Positions 1 to 7,414 of a stretch of 13,797 bases of DNA are shown piece by piece. The DNA is from Thermoplasmata archaeon. Its GTDB lineage: Archaea > Thermoplasmatota > Thermoplasmata > Thermoplasmatales > Thermoplasmataceae. The position numbers and the translations under genes were made by a program. The stretch covers positions 1 through 13,797 of the forward strand of contig JAKBSB010000015.1 of NCBI GenBank assembly GCA_021845155.1, given 5' to 3'. Each line of letters opens with the position of its first letter. The first letter of the stretch is position 1. The notes below the pieces were generated by a model that saw only the letters and a list, made by a program, of their open reading frames with translations, made no database searches and was not told the DNA's origin.

Positions 1-1695
1 TTCCGATATTGAACTGTTCATGAAACCGAGAGTGAAACCTTTTGCCACCTTTCTGTAGGATCTTGTCAGTATTATCATGAACGCCCAGAAGCCATCAGAT
101 ATTGCCATATACTGACTTCGCTCACCGATTCCCGGCCTCAGTATCTTCTTGAGCATCAGCCTTATGTTGTTCGAGAATGCATATGGAGTGTAATCCTCCG
201 TGAACTCCCTGCCTCCCCTCCAGACAGGTACGGACCTGGTGTCAGGTTTCCTGAATATAGCGTAAGTTGCAAGTGAGAATACTGCCAGCAGGCCGAAGAC
301 GTAATCCGGGGATACAAGGCCGAAGTCCGCGGCAGCGAACCTGGACTTTATGGTGAAACCGTTGAACACGAATACGCTTGGAAGCCCACCCAGGAATTCA
401 GGACCCACAAAGAGAGGGGACAGTATGAACAGAAGTATGAGTATGACTCCAATGGAGAAGACTACCGCATGTTCATTCTTCATGCCCCTGGCCTTTCCAT
501 TCCTGAGCTGGGTGAATACAAATGCCTTCATCATTGCGGCAGTAGCAAACCCCTCCCCTATTGCTATGAGTGATCCTGCGATGATTGACACTATTCCCAG
601 ATACCCCAGGAAGGATGCACCCATGAAAAACATTTCCAGAATCATCCATGTCCCCAATCCCCCTATTGTGGGAAAAAGGCCTGAAAGCGAGGCTGTGCTC
701 AGCACTTCACCTATCCTTGAAAACCTTGAAGAACTCAATCCCTCGTCAAGGAAATGCTCTTTTCCGGAGGCACCGATTCCAAGGAAAAGACCTGTTTTTG
801 AAAGCGAGTGCGAAAGGCTGAATATAACTATGACCACAAGGGAAAAATCCCTCAATATTGCCGTCTGGGCTATCATATAAAAGCCAATGGCTGCAAGAAT
901 TGCACCGTTGTTCTCTATTGTGCTGAAGCCGGCAAGCATCTTCGCATGCTCTGACACATATGCGAAAAGGGAGGCAAAGATTACCGAAAGCACCCCAATG
1001 GCAATGACAATCACTCCAAAGACCTGGGAGAGCGGACTCAGGAGCATGAGCCGGACTATTCCGAAGACCCCCATCAGGGTCATTGTTGCACTGAGTATTG
1101 CGGATCCGTTCGCAGGGGCGTTTCCATGGGCAATTGGAAGCCATTCACTGATCATGAAGGGGACCATTCCCATTTTCACAAGTGCGCCGAGAGTGAAAAG
1201 AACCAGGGGTATCACAGAATCCACTTTTGTAAATGCTATGGTTGTTCCCCCCGTGAGATAGAATGAATAAATTGCACCTGCCACTATGAGGACAGTGCTC
1301 AGTTCGCTGAATGCCATGAATACAAACGGAGGATAGTCATTCTTCCTGTTCATTGCTATAAGCACATAACTGGATACAGACATTGTCTCCCAGCCTGCAA
1401 GGAATTCCAGGTAGTTCCTTGAAAGTAGTATGACCACCATTCCGAATATGGTTGAACCGAACATTGGTGCAAGCCATCTGCCATATTTTTCCCCATAACT
1501 TACTGAAAACCAGGATGAGAAAATCCATACCAGCGAGGCAATGACAACAAAGGAATCTATATAGTCAAAGTGAATGAACGACCCGGCCAGGATTATTGCA
1601 GATGAAACGGCGAGAGCAACATATCCCGCCTTCCTGTTCCAGATTGAAACTGCAACCGAAACCGCAAATGGTGCAAGAAACAGCCATGAGATCAT
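1..1695 (-). CDS. HyfB/NuoL-like ion-translocating membrane subunit of an Ehr-type complex (3' end cut by window edge)
   Basis: A large polytopic membrane protein of the antiporter-like NuoL/HyfB/MrpA family; 565 codons are open from ATG 1695 to the window edge with no stop, so the C-terminus is missing. Seen in the sequence: many hydrophobic helices; the family glutamate in A-G-W-E-T-M-S-V-S-S-Y (E103); the pump lysine in L-V-K-M-G-M-V-P-F (K174) followed by a histidine-containing A-H-G-N-A-P-A loop; and H-S-L-S-K further on, matching the second-half H/K site. These are the residues thought to carry protons through complex I antiporter-like subunits. The start codon directly abuts the stop of the small-subunit gene (TGA then ATG), so it is the distal gene of the operon. 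HyfB proteins are usually near 670 residues, so perhaps 100 remain outside. A role in proton (or Na+) translocation is inferred from the family. Confidence 0.88.
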   Translation of the reverse strand, partial: MISWLFLAPFAVSVAVSIWNRKAGYVALAVSSAIILAGSFIHFDYIDSFVVIASLVWIFSSWFSVSYGEKYGRWLAPMFGSTIFGMVVILLSRNYLEFLAGWETMSVSSYVLIAMNRKNDYPPFVFMAFSELSTVLIVAGAIYSFYLTGGTTIAFTKVDSVIPLVLFTLGALVKMGMVPFMISEWLPIAHGNAPANGSAILSATMTLMGVFGIVRLMLLSPLSQVFGVIVIAIGVLSVIFASLFAYVSEHAKMLAGFSTIENNGAILAAIGFYMIAQTAILRDFSLVVIVIFSLSHSLSKTGLFLGIGASGKEHFLDEGLSSSRFSRIGEVLSTASLSGLFPTIGGLGTWMILEMFFMGASFLGYLGIVSIIAGSLIAIGEGFATAAMMKAFVFTQLRNGKARGMKNEHAVVFSIGVILILLFILSPLFVGPEFLGGLPSVFVFNGFTIKSRFAAADFGLVSPDYVFGLLAVFSLATYAIFRKPDTRSVPVWRGGREFTEDYTPYAFSNNIRLMLKKILRPGIGERSQYMAISDGFWAFMIILTRSYRKVAKGFTLGFMNSSISE

Positions 1696-2322
1696 TCAAT
1701 CGCCTCTTGCCCTTATGAGGGCTGCAAGTATTGTGTAAGGATTTGGAGGGCAACCGGCAATTGCCACATTGTATTCCCCGGATTTGAGGGCGCCTTCCCC
1801 TATTATGCCACCTGAAATTGCGCACGCACCCATCAGTATTATCATCTTTGGATCCGACATTGCATCATAGGCTCTTTTCAGGGGTTCTTCCATGCCTTCG
1901 GTCCACACACCCATAACTGCTATTGCATCAGCATGCCTGGGTGTGTTGGTGAAAAATATTCCAAGCCGGTGCATATCGTACTGTGGTGCTGTCAGCGCAT
2001 GCAGTTCGGTATTGCAGGCCCCGCATGCACCGGAGTCCAATGGATAGATAAAGAAAGATTTCCTGAACTGGTGCATCTTTTCGCCAACAGTGAATATTTC
2101 ATGTTTCCCCGTGGGTTCATAACCCGGAAGGCAGCGCCTGCAGAATATGCACTTTGTCATGTCCCATTTTCCATTGGTGATTGCGTCAGTAGGGCAGTTT
2201 GCCTCTCCTGATCCAGTTATCTCAGTGCTCCATCTGGCAATTTCAACCGGTTCCGATCTGGGGAATTTCTCGGTCTTTACACCCTTCCTCACACCCTTCA
2301 GGAACCAGATTCCGTTCTTCAT
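1696..2322 (-). CDS. Fused ferredoxin-like (HyfH/NuoI) and HyfI/NuoB-like iron-sulfur small subunit
   Basis: A 208-residue soluble subunit expected to sit between the electron donor and the large subunit. The C-terminal part (about residues 90-208) is the NuoB/HyfI fold, with the four proximal-cluster cysteines present: C100 and C103 in G-A-C-G-A-C-N-T-E, C167 in G-A-C-A-I-S, and C191 in A-G-C-P-P-N-P. The N-terminal ~75 residues resemble HyfH/NuoI (L-K-G-V-R-K-G-V-K-T, then a ferredoxin region). Only one cluster's ligands remain there: C43 (N-C-P-T-D-A-I) plus C58, C61 and C64 (K-C-I-F-C-R-R-C). The first Cx2Cx2C is replaced by G-S-G-E-A-N and the last motif-II cysteine by Y-E-P-T. The protein has eight cysteines in all, exactly enough for two [4Fe-4S] clusters. 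The ATG overlaps the large-subunit stop (ATGA). Electron transfer is inferred from the family; the donor is unknown. Confidence 0.88.
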   Translation of the reverse strand: MKNGIWFLKGVRKGVKTEKFPRSEPVEIARWSTEITGSGEANCPTDAITNGKWDMTKCIFCRRCLPGYEPTGKHEIFTVGEKMHQFRKSFFIYPLDSGACGACNTELHALTAPQYDMHRLGIFFTNTPRHADAIAVMGVWTEGMEEPLKRAYDAMSDPKMIILMGACAISGGIIGEGALKSGEYNVAIAGCPPNPYTILAALIRARGD

Positions 2323-3491
2323 GAGAGATCAACCCCCAGCTCAGAAATCCATATCCCGAAGCTTTCCCAGTTGAAGTGAAAATCGGTGAATATGTTTCCC
2401 TCCATGGACCTTCTGAACGACAGCACATTCCTCCAGGAAGGCGATATCATGCCAATGTCCACAACATTGCCTTTTTCTATCTCAACTGAATAGAAAAGGT
2501 CTCCCGATGGGCTTTCGATTCTTGCCATGCCGGTTCCGCCCATTTTTTGGAGATCATGATCTAACCTCTCAATACTTTTGGATGCATGAATATTTTTTAT
2601 GATGTCATATGACTGGAAGATTTCATCACTTCTTATCATGAAGCGGGAGAATGCATCTCCTTCATCCCGCACTATTGGAAAATAATCCAGCTGTTCGTAG
2701 GGAAGAACAGGAAGTTCATTCCTTGCATCATGCCTTATTCCCGCACCTCTTGCAGCTGGGCCAGTGCTTTCCGGATCCCTGTTGATGCCATTGTTCTGCA
2801 GCCTGTTCAAAAACAGCTTTGATTCCATCAGCCCTTCTGATATCATGCGGAATTCTCCTATGACTTCAAGCAGTTTTTCCTGAAGTTTGTCTATCATGAA
2901 GCGGGACTTACCGATCTCATTGACAGCAAAGAAGTACCTGTGTCCGCACTGTGTGCCTATTATCCTGGAAACTTTTTCCCGTATCATTGAAAGCTGGTTG
3001 ACCGGAACACCGAATCCTGCCGATTCTGCCAGCTTCTGTATGACAAGCAGATGACTCCTGATTCTTTCTGCCTCTATCTGGGCAATCCTGTTGAACTGCA
3101 CTTCTTCGGGAACCTCAATCTGAAGGGCATCCTCAACAGCCCTCAGGAAGCATATTGCGTGAGAGGCCGAATGAAAACCGTTTATTCGTTCAATCCTCAG
3201 AAGCGCATCCTGTATGCCCATTCCTGTAACCCTGATTTTCCTGAGTTTATAGGTCGGATCCACTGATATGGATGTGATTTTTTCCCCGGGGGTCAGTATG
3301 TCAAGCCCGACCGATTCCATTAGGCCTCCAGTCGATGGACCATAGGCGAATATAAACTCTTCAGGCTTTCTTTCTGGCGGTTTTTCGTGAACGACCTCAA
3401 TGGTTGAATTGTAATGGCTCCCGTAAATGGAGTATTTTTTCGTATTTCCTATGAATCTTCCGTCAGGTTTACCCTCTTCATACCAGTACAT
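2319..3491 (-). CDS. HyfG/NuoD-like large subunit lacking the NiFe-binding cysteines (Ehr type)
   Basis: A 390-residue homologue of the group 4 [NiFe]-hydrogenase large subunit and complex I NuoD. Family hallmarks seen: Y-G-P near residue 50; E-R-I-N-G-F-H-S-A-S-H (101-111) where hydrogenases have R-x-C-G-x-C-x3-H; and a Q-I-E-A-E-R-I-R-S-H-L helix. The two L1 cysteines are N104 and H107. The C-terminal D-P-C-x-x-C motif is absent, the protein ending in S-E-L-G-V-D-L-S, so no NiFe ligand is left. The Q-H-P after G-P reads S-T-G, and the G-Y-x-H-R-G element reads T-Y-K-L-R-K, so the quinone-site histidines of NuoD are not evident either. A long N-terminal NuoC-like domain, present in HycE, is missing. 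It overlaps the gene before it by 14 bases and the one after by 4. It probably serves as a structural or redox-acceptor core; its substrate cannot be told. Confidence 0.87.
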   Translation of the reverse strand: MYWYEEGKPDGRFIGNTKKYSIYGSHYNSTIEVVHEKPPERKPEEFIFAYGPSTGGLMESVGLDILTPGEKITSISVDPTYKLRKIRVTGMGIQDALLRIERINGFHSASHAICFLRAVEDALQIEVPEEVQFNRIAQIEAERIRSHLLVIQKLAESAGFGVPVNQLSMIREKVSRIIGTQCGHRYFFAVNEIGKSRFMIDKLQEKLLEVIGEFRMISEGLMESKLFLNRLQNNGINRDPESTGPAARGAGIRHDARNELPVLPYEQLDYFPIVRDEGDAFSRFMIRSDEIFQSYDIIKNIHASKSIERLDHDLQKMGGTGMARIESPSGDLFYSVEIEKGNVVDIGMISPSWRNVLSFRRSMEGNIFTDFHFNWESFGIWISELGVDLS

Positions 3492-4815
3492 TGAAAAAAC
3501 CTCCTATTATGACCACACCGATTATAAGGGGGATTACTGACGAGATGAGTGAAATCATTGGCATTAATTTCCCTGGCTCCTTAAAATCACTTGAACCCCT
3601 GAATATCATTCCGGTTATGTTGTAATTAACGCTTATGAATGCCGCCATCAGGAAGAACAGTACAATCCCGAACTGCAGAAACGCGTGCGTCACCACAGCA
3701 GCATATAGTATTATGAACTCCCCAACAAAAGTTCCAAATGGCGGAGTTCCTGTTACAGCGAGAGATGAGAGAAGCAGCGAAGAGGAAGTATAAGGCATTC
3801 CCTTCCAGATGCCGTTTATCTGTGCAATGTCACGTTTATCTGAACTTTTCAATATATTTCCCGAGGAATAGAATGCCCCTGCCTTTCCAAAGCTGTGGGA
3901 AACAAGAAGCAATATTGCACCAATGACACCCACGCCTCCAAGTGCAAGACCAAAGAGTGCCAGGTTCATGTTTTCCATTGTCGAGTAGGCAAACATCCTC
4001 TTGTACTTCCTCTGGTATGCAAGGAACAGTGAAGCTGCTGCAATTGAGATGACCGCAAACCATGTATAAAGCTGTGGAAATGGGGAAATTTCATAGATCC
4101 GGTAAAGAACGTAGAGTGCAACTGGCAACAGGACTCCGGAGAACATGGCGCTCACAGGGGAAGGGGCCTCGCTATGTGCATCGGGCAGCCAGGTGTGCAC
4201 CGGGAATACACCAACCTTTGTTCCAAAACCCACCAGGGCAACCCCTACGGCAATTTTTATGGCAACTGAAGCAGAACCTCCGCTGTGGAGAATTGTATAA
4301 ACGTCAAGCGTGCCGAAATGGTAATAGATAAGGATTATGGATATGAAAGCAAAGGTTACGCCAGCCGAGACCAGTATGATATATCTCCATGTTGCCTCAA
4401 GAGATACGTCGCTCTTCTCTGTTATGAGAAGAAGGGCTGATGATATGGTTGTGGCTTCAATACCAACCCACATGAAGCCGTAATTGTTCATGACAAGACT
4501 GAAGAACATGGAAGCTGTGAAAAAATTCAGGAGAAGATAGTAGTTGTTCTGGCTTATCCCCCTGTTTTTGATTGAACTGACATATTCCCATGAATAGAGA
4601 GTGGATAGAAGATAAACCGATGCTACCATGACAATAAATACCCAGGTGATCCTGTCTATGTAAAATAGCCCGTTCAGTGGAAGCTGGATGTACAGGAACA
4701 GGGAAAGAGCAACGGTAAGTGATGCTGAGACAAGGCCTGCAAGCCTTATGTTGACCCTGTAGAAAATATTGGCAAGCCCCGGAAGGATGATTATTATGAT
4801 CGGTACAGGATCCAT
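3478..4815 (-). CDS. HyfF/NuoN-like antiporter-type membrane subunit
   Basis: A complete 445-residue membrane protein of the NuoL/M/N, MrpD and HyfF family (proton_antipo_M domain), made of about 14 hydrophobic helices. Seen: the conserved glutamate in W-V-G-I-E-A-T-T (E120); the pump lysine in G-F-G-T-K-V-G-V-F-P-V-H (K200), followed by T-W-L-P-D-A-H-S-E-A-P-S-P-V-S-A (208-223), the most diagnostic block of the family; and K-R-M-F-A-Y-S-T-M-E-N and S-H-S-F-G-K-A-G-A later in the chain. All key charged residues of the proton pathway are kept. At 445 residues it is a little shorter than HyfF (about 520). ATG 4815 lies two bases past the stop of the HyfE-like gene, and its end overlaps the large-subunit gene by 14 bases. 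Ion translocation is inferred from family. Confidence 0.9.
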   Translation of the reverse strand: MDPVPIIIIILPGLANIFYRVNIRLAGLVSASLTVALSLFLYIQLPLNGLFYIDRITWVFIVMVASVYLLSTLYSWEYVSSIKNRGISQNNYYLLLNFFTASMFFSLVMNNYGFMWVGIEATTISSALLLITEKSDVSLEATWRYIILVSAGVTFAFISIILIYYHFGTLDVYTILHSGGSASVAIKIAVGVALVGFGTKVGVFPVHTWLPDAHSEAPSPVSAMFSGVLLPVALYVLYRIYEISPFPQLYTWFAVISIAAASLFLAYQRKYKRMFAYSTMENMNLALFGLALGGVGVIGAILLLVSHSFGKAGAFYSSGNILKSSDKRDIAQINGIWKGMPYTSSSLLLSSLAVTGTPPFGTFVGEFIILYAAVVTHAFLQFGIVLFFLMAAFISVNYNITGMIFRGSSDFKEPGKLMPMISLISSVIPLIIGVVIIGGFFNVLV

Positions 4816-4817
4816 GT

Positions 4818-5462
4818 TTATCCCTTCAGCTCCTCCATGGGGTAGTGCCTGAACTTTTCAATTACAAGTATGGATGATATGACTACAAGGGCAAGAACAT
4901 CAAGGAAAACGCTTGCCTCAATTATGATGGGCACCGGGACAAGGAATATTGCAAACAGGACAAGTGAGTTTTCCTCTTCTATATACCCTATTATCTGGGA
5001 GAATGTTGATCTTCTTGATCCTATAAGGAATAGCCCCTGGAAGAACAGGCTCAATGGAAATACAAGTATTGATGAGGGGCCGAATTTTGTAACCAGATCA
5101 GCGCGTGTAAAAACAATAGAGTATATTATGAATATTCCTACCACAATGAATGCCAGGTCAATCAGGAGCAATGACGCAACGTTGACATTGGACTCATAAA
5201 CATAAGTCATCCTTCCTGGAACACGCTTATCGAGGAAGTATGTTATCAGGAACCCCCTGAGGAACGCAATGAGGATTCCCAGGATAAGAAGATCAATTGA
5301 ATGCTCATAATATGCAAGTACAAATGAAATGAGTGCAATTATTGAAGACTGGATCAGCTGACCCTTCACCATTGAGCTTATGTATTCCTGACCCTGGATG
5401 TAAAACCCGGATATGGTTGCAAAGGCGGCAATGAGGAAAACAGCGTAATCTATCGGAATCAT
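4818..5462 (-). CDS. HyfE/NuoK-like small membrane subunit
   Basis: A complete 214-residue protein with about six or seven hydrophobic helices, matching the length (about 216) and profile of hydrogenase-4 component E, whose C-terminal half corresponds to NuoK. Seen: an early motif with Q-G-Q-E-Y near residue 25; D-K-R-V-P-G-R after the third or fourth helix; and a cluster of three glutamates, Y-I-E-E-E-N-S (160-166), at the start of a helix in the NuoK-like half, where complex I keeps acidic residues for proton movement. Its ATG overlaps the stop of the HyfC-like gene in an ATGA, implying coupled translation, and a 2-base gap leads to the HyfF-like gene. Identification rests on length, helix pattern and gene order more than on long motifs. 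Confidence 0.82.
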   Translation of the reverse strand: MIPIDYAVFLIAAFATISGFYIQGQEYISSMVKGQLIQSSIIALISFVLAYYEHSIDLLILGILIAFLRGFLITYFLDKRVPGRMTYVYESNVNVASLLLIDLAFIVVGIFIIYSIVFTRADLVTKFGPSSILVFPLSLFFQGLFLIGSRRSTFSQIIGYIEEENSLVLFAIFLVPVPIIIEASVFLDVLALVVISSILVIEKFRHYPMEELKG

Positions 5463-6403
5463 GCTATCACCACGCTGAATATGAGGAAAAGTATTGAAAA
5501 CGTGAAGCTTGTTGCAAGGTAGTCCTGGATTCTGAACAGCCTCATCTTGGCAAATGTGGTTTCAATTATGACCACAATGACAATGAGGAGGATCCACTTC
5601 AGGAACATGACCGGAATGTCCAGCAGGAATCCCGGAAATGAAGACTGGAGACCCCATGGTATGAAGAATACATTCAGGAAAATTGCCCCAAGTATGTACT
5701 GTTTCATATACCCTGACCATTTTGAAAGTGAGAGAAGCTTTCCACTGTATTCATAACTCATACCTTCATCTATCATCCCTAGTTCCGCAAGTCCAGAGCT
5801 CTCCAGTGGTATTTTCCCGGTCTCGTAAAGGAAGAGCATGAAAAATGCTATGGTGGCAAAAATGTGTTCCAGGCTTATGTTCTGTATATAGTGAGTTGCA
5901 AGGAAGCTGTTTGTCGTATAAGGGTTGTTTGTGTTAGTTATGAGGGATACTGCAAAGAAAACAGTTATGAGTGTCGCCTCTGAGAGGAAATTGAAGGAAA
6001 GGGCCCTCACTGCACCCATAGCGGTAAAATTGCTCCTGGAATCAAAGGCGGCAGCTATCTTGACGAATGCAGCCAGAGAGAAGAGTATTGCTCCACCTAG
6101 GAAATCTGCACTTGCAGTAAAGAATACCGGTTCAGGGATTACAATCGGCACAATGAGCGCTATCAGGGAATATATACCGAAAAGAATGAAGGGAGCATAC
6201 TTGAAAATCAGGCCGGAACCCCTCGGTATGAGAACCTGTTTCTTCATGTACTTGAAGATGTCATAATATGGCTGGAATATGCTTGGCCCTTTACGTGATT
6301 CAACTTTGGCTTTAAGATTGGCAATAATCCCGGCAAAAAGTGGGGCCATCAAGACTACAAAGAGGTACTGTGTTAATGTCCTGATTAAAGTATATATTAG
6401 CAT
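5459..6403 (-). CDS. HyfC/HycD/NuoH-like membrane subunit
   Basis: A complete 314-residue, roughly eight-helix membrane protein that in complex I and group 4 hydrogenases anchors the soluble arm and links it to the pumping subunits. Diagnostic blocks: K-V-E-S-R-K-G-P-S-I-F-Q-P-Y-Y-D (33-48), the signature of HycD/HyfC, and E-T-G-K-I-P (194-199) followed by E-L-G-M-I-D-E-G-M-S-Y-E-Y-S-G (207-221), the acidic loop near the quinone or active-site channel. I chose ATG 6403 because A-G-G-T-G lies 7-11 bases before it; an in-frame TTG at 6418 would add five residues but has no ribosome site. It is the first gene of the operon and is divergent from mtnB. The acidic loop is intact although the partner large subunit has no metal site. 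Confidence 0.9.
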   Translation of the reverse strand: MLIYTLIRTLTQYLFVVLMAPLFAGIIANLKAKVESRKGPSIFQPYYDIFKYMKKQVLIPRGSGLIFKYAPFILFGIYSLIALIVPIVIPEPVFFTASADFLGGAILFSLAAFVKIAAAFDSRSNFTAMGAVRALSFNFLSEATLITVFFAVSLITNTNNPYTTNSFLATHYIQNISLEHIFATIAFFMLFLYETGKIPLESSGLAELGMIDEGMSYEYSGKLLSLSKWSGYMKQYILGAIFLNVFFIPWGLQSSFPGFLLDIPVMFLKWILLIVIVVIIETTFAKMRLFRIQDYLATSFTFSILFLIFSVVIA

Positions 6404-6480
6404 AGCTGACACCTGCAAATTTCTTTGTAGGCGTCATTAACCCCCTGATCGGGAATTGTTCAACTCTCCATGGGAAAGTT

Positions 6481-6530
6481 CTGGAAACGCCATTCCAGGA
6501 AGAGTTATTGATATGAAATATTAAAATATT
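6481..6530 (-). promoter_or_regulatory. Predicted promoter and operator-like inverted repeat for the Ehr operon
   Basis: Reading the minus strand, TTTTAATATTT (about 6527-6517) is a plausible TATA box. About 20-30 bases downstream, where transcription should start, lies the perfect inverted repeat CTGGAA-N6-TTCCAG (6498-6481). This would leave a 5' leader of about 95 bases before ATG 6403. The placement suggests a repressor site over the start point, but the TATA call rests on AT-richness alone. Confidence 0.35.
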
Positions 6531-6617
6531 CTTATGGCTGTTGCTGCACGAGGATATACCACCAGGTATTTTCAGGACTCTAAAACACAGATTATACAGA
6601 TAAATGAAACTGTGAGA

Positions 6618-6680
6618 TTAAATATGAAAAAATCATACTTCCTGAAACATCCCCTGATCCTCCCTTAAAGATCAGGATCT
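6618..6680 (+). promoter_or_regulatory. Predicted promoter and leader inverted repeats for mtnBDC
   Basis: TTAAATAT (6618-6625) is a TATA-like box; a start about 25 bases on would fall near 6648. Just after it comes a perfect inverted repeat, CCTGATC-N10-GATCAGG (6653-6676), overlapping a second one, AGATC-N2-GATCT (6669-6680). The leader would be about 73 bases. The repeats could act as an operator or as a small RNA hairpin; there is no T-run after them, so a terminator is unlikely. Confidence 0.35.
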
Positions 6681-6705
6681 TGGAACAATGGTTTAATGCA
6701 GCTAT

Positions 6706-6711
6706 GGAGGT
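6706..6711 (+). promoter_or_regulatory. Shine-Dalgarno site that fixes the mtnB TTG start
   Basis: GGAGGT, a full match to the archaeal anti-SD core, ends 9 bases before TTG 6721. The nearby ATG 6704 meets a stop after three codons, so TTG 6721 is the best start. Confidence 0.65.
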
Positions 6712-6720
6712 CTGAAAAAT

Positions 6721-7383
6721 TTGGAATTGAAAAATAACAGCGGCGAAGATTCTTTGAAAGAGTTTAGGCATTTTGGGCAGCAGATAGTCGAAACTGCGTC
6801 TCTTTTCTACTCCCGTGGATGGCTTTTCGGAACAAGTGGCAACCTGAGCGCAGTGATCAATGAATCTCCTCTTCGGATCGCTATAACAGGCAGCGGCCTG
6901 CATAAAGGAAAACTTGACCTTTCCGGACTTATTGTGATAGATGGCGAGGGAAGTGTTATAAGCGGGGACAGGAAAGTTTCAAGCGAGGCAGATCTCCATA
7001 TCGCAGTCATAAAGCATATGCACGCCGGTTCTGTATTCCATACCCATTCAGTCTGGTCCACAATGCTGTCCAGGAGATACCTTAAGGATGGGGGGATCGT
7101 GCTTCACGGATATGAGATGCTCAAGGGCCTGGATAATGTAAGGACCCATGATCATTCAGAATGGATTCCAGTAATTGAGAATTCACAGGACATGAAAACC
7201 CTCTCTGTCAGGGTAACAGGACTTTTGAAGGAACATCCTGAAATCCATGGCTTCATGCTTTCCGGGCATGGCCTCTACACCTGGGGAAAGACCCCGGCGG
7301 AGGCGGAAAGGCATGTGGAAGTCATTGAATTCCTGCTTGAAGTACATGGAAGAACCCTGGCTGGAACAGGTAATATATCCTGA
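6721..7383 (+). CDS. mtnB: Methylthioribulose-1-phosphate dehydratase
   Basis: A 220-residue class II aldolase/adducin-family enzyme that dehydrates 5-methylthioribulose-1-phosphate to 2,3-diketo-5-methylthiopentyl-1-phosphate in cytosolic methionine salvage. Seen: the G-T-S-G-N-L-S motif (37-43) of the fold; zinc ligands H107 and H109 in V-F-H-T-H-S-V-W-S-T; the catalytic glutamate E132 in G-Y-E-M-L-K-G, which distinguishes MtnB from fuculose-phosphate aldolases; and the third zinc histidine H183 in S-G-H-G-L-Y-T-W-G. Length fits MtnB (about 200-240). The start is TTG, supported by a strong ribosome site. It is followed after 31 bases by mtnD and then mtnC, which take the product onward, and that context makes the specific assignment firm. 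mtnA, mtnK and mtnP are not in the window. Confidence 0.93.
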   Translation: MELKNNSGEDSLKEFRHFGQQIVETASLFYSRGWLFGTSGNLSAVINESPLRIAITGSGLHKGKLDLSGLIVIDGEGSVISGDRKVSSEADLHIAVIKHMHAGSVFHTHSVWSTMLSRRYLKDGGIVLHGYEMLKGLDNVRTHDHSEWIPVIENSQDMKTLSVRVTGLLKEHPEIHGFMLSGHGLYTWGKTPAEAERHVEVIEFLLEVHGRTLAGTGNIS

Positions 7384-7414
7384 ACCCATGAACATACATT
7401 CACGGTGATTAGAA

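Larger units (their letters stand above)
6404..6720. other. Divergent intergenic region between the Ehr operon and mtnBDC
   Basis: This 317-base stretch holds no convincing gene. It contains AT-rich TATA-like sequences for both directions, a perfect 6-base inverted repeat (6481-6498), a perfect 7-base inverted repeat (6653-6676), the direct repeat CCCCTGATC (6442-6450 and 6651-6659), and the mtnB ribosome site at 6706-6711. A reverse ORF that enters it from mtnB has no support. Confidence 0.7.

Noticed and set aside
350..880. Plus-strand ORF of 176 codons, with 887-1261 after it
   Set aside because: Both lie antisense to the HyfB-like gene, whose minus frame is open through the whole stretch and shows family motifs; the plus translations have no recognisable domain.
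6404..6418. Earlier TTG start (6418) for the HyfC-like gene
   Set aside because: It has no ribosome site, while ATG 6403 has AGGTG at good spacing and begins closer to the usual HycD start.
6592..6903. Minus-strand ORF of 103 codons across the mtnB start
   Set aside because: It overlaps mtnB, whose identity is firm, and runs through the predicted promoter; no homology or ribosome site is apparent.
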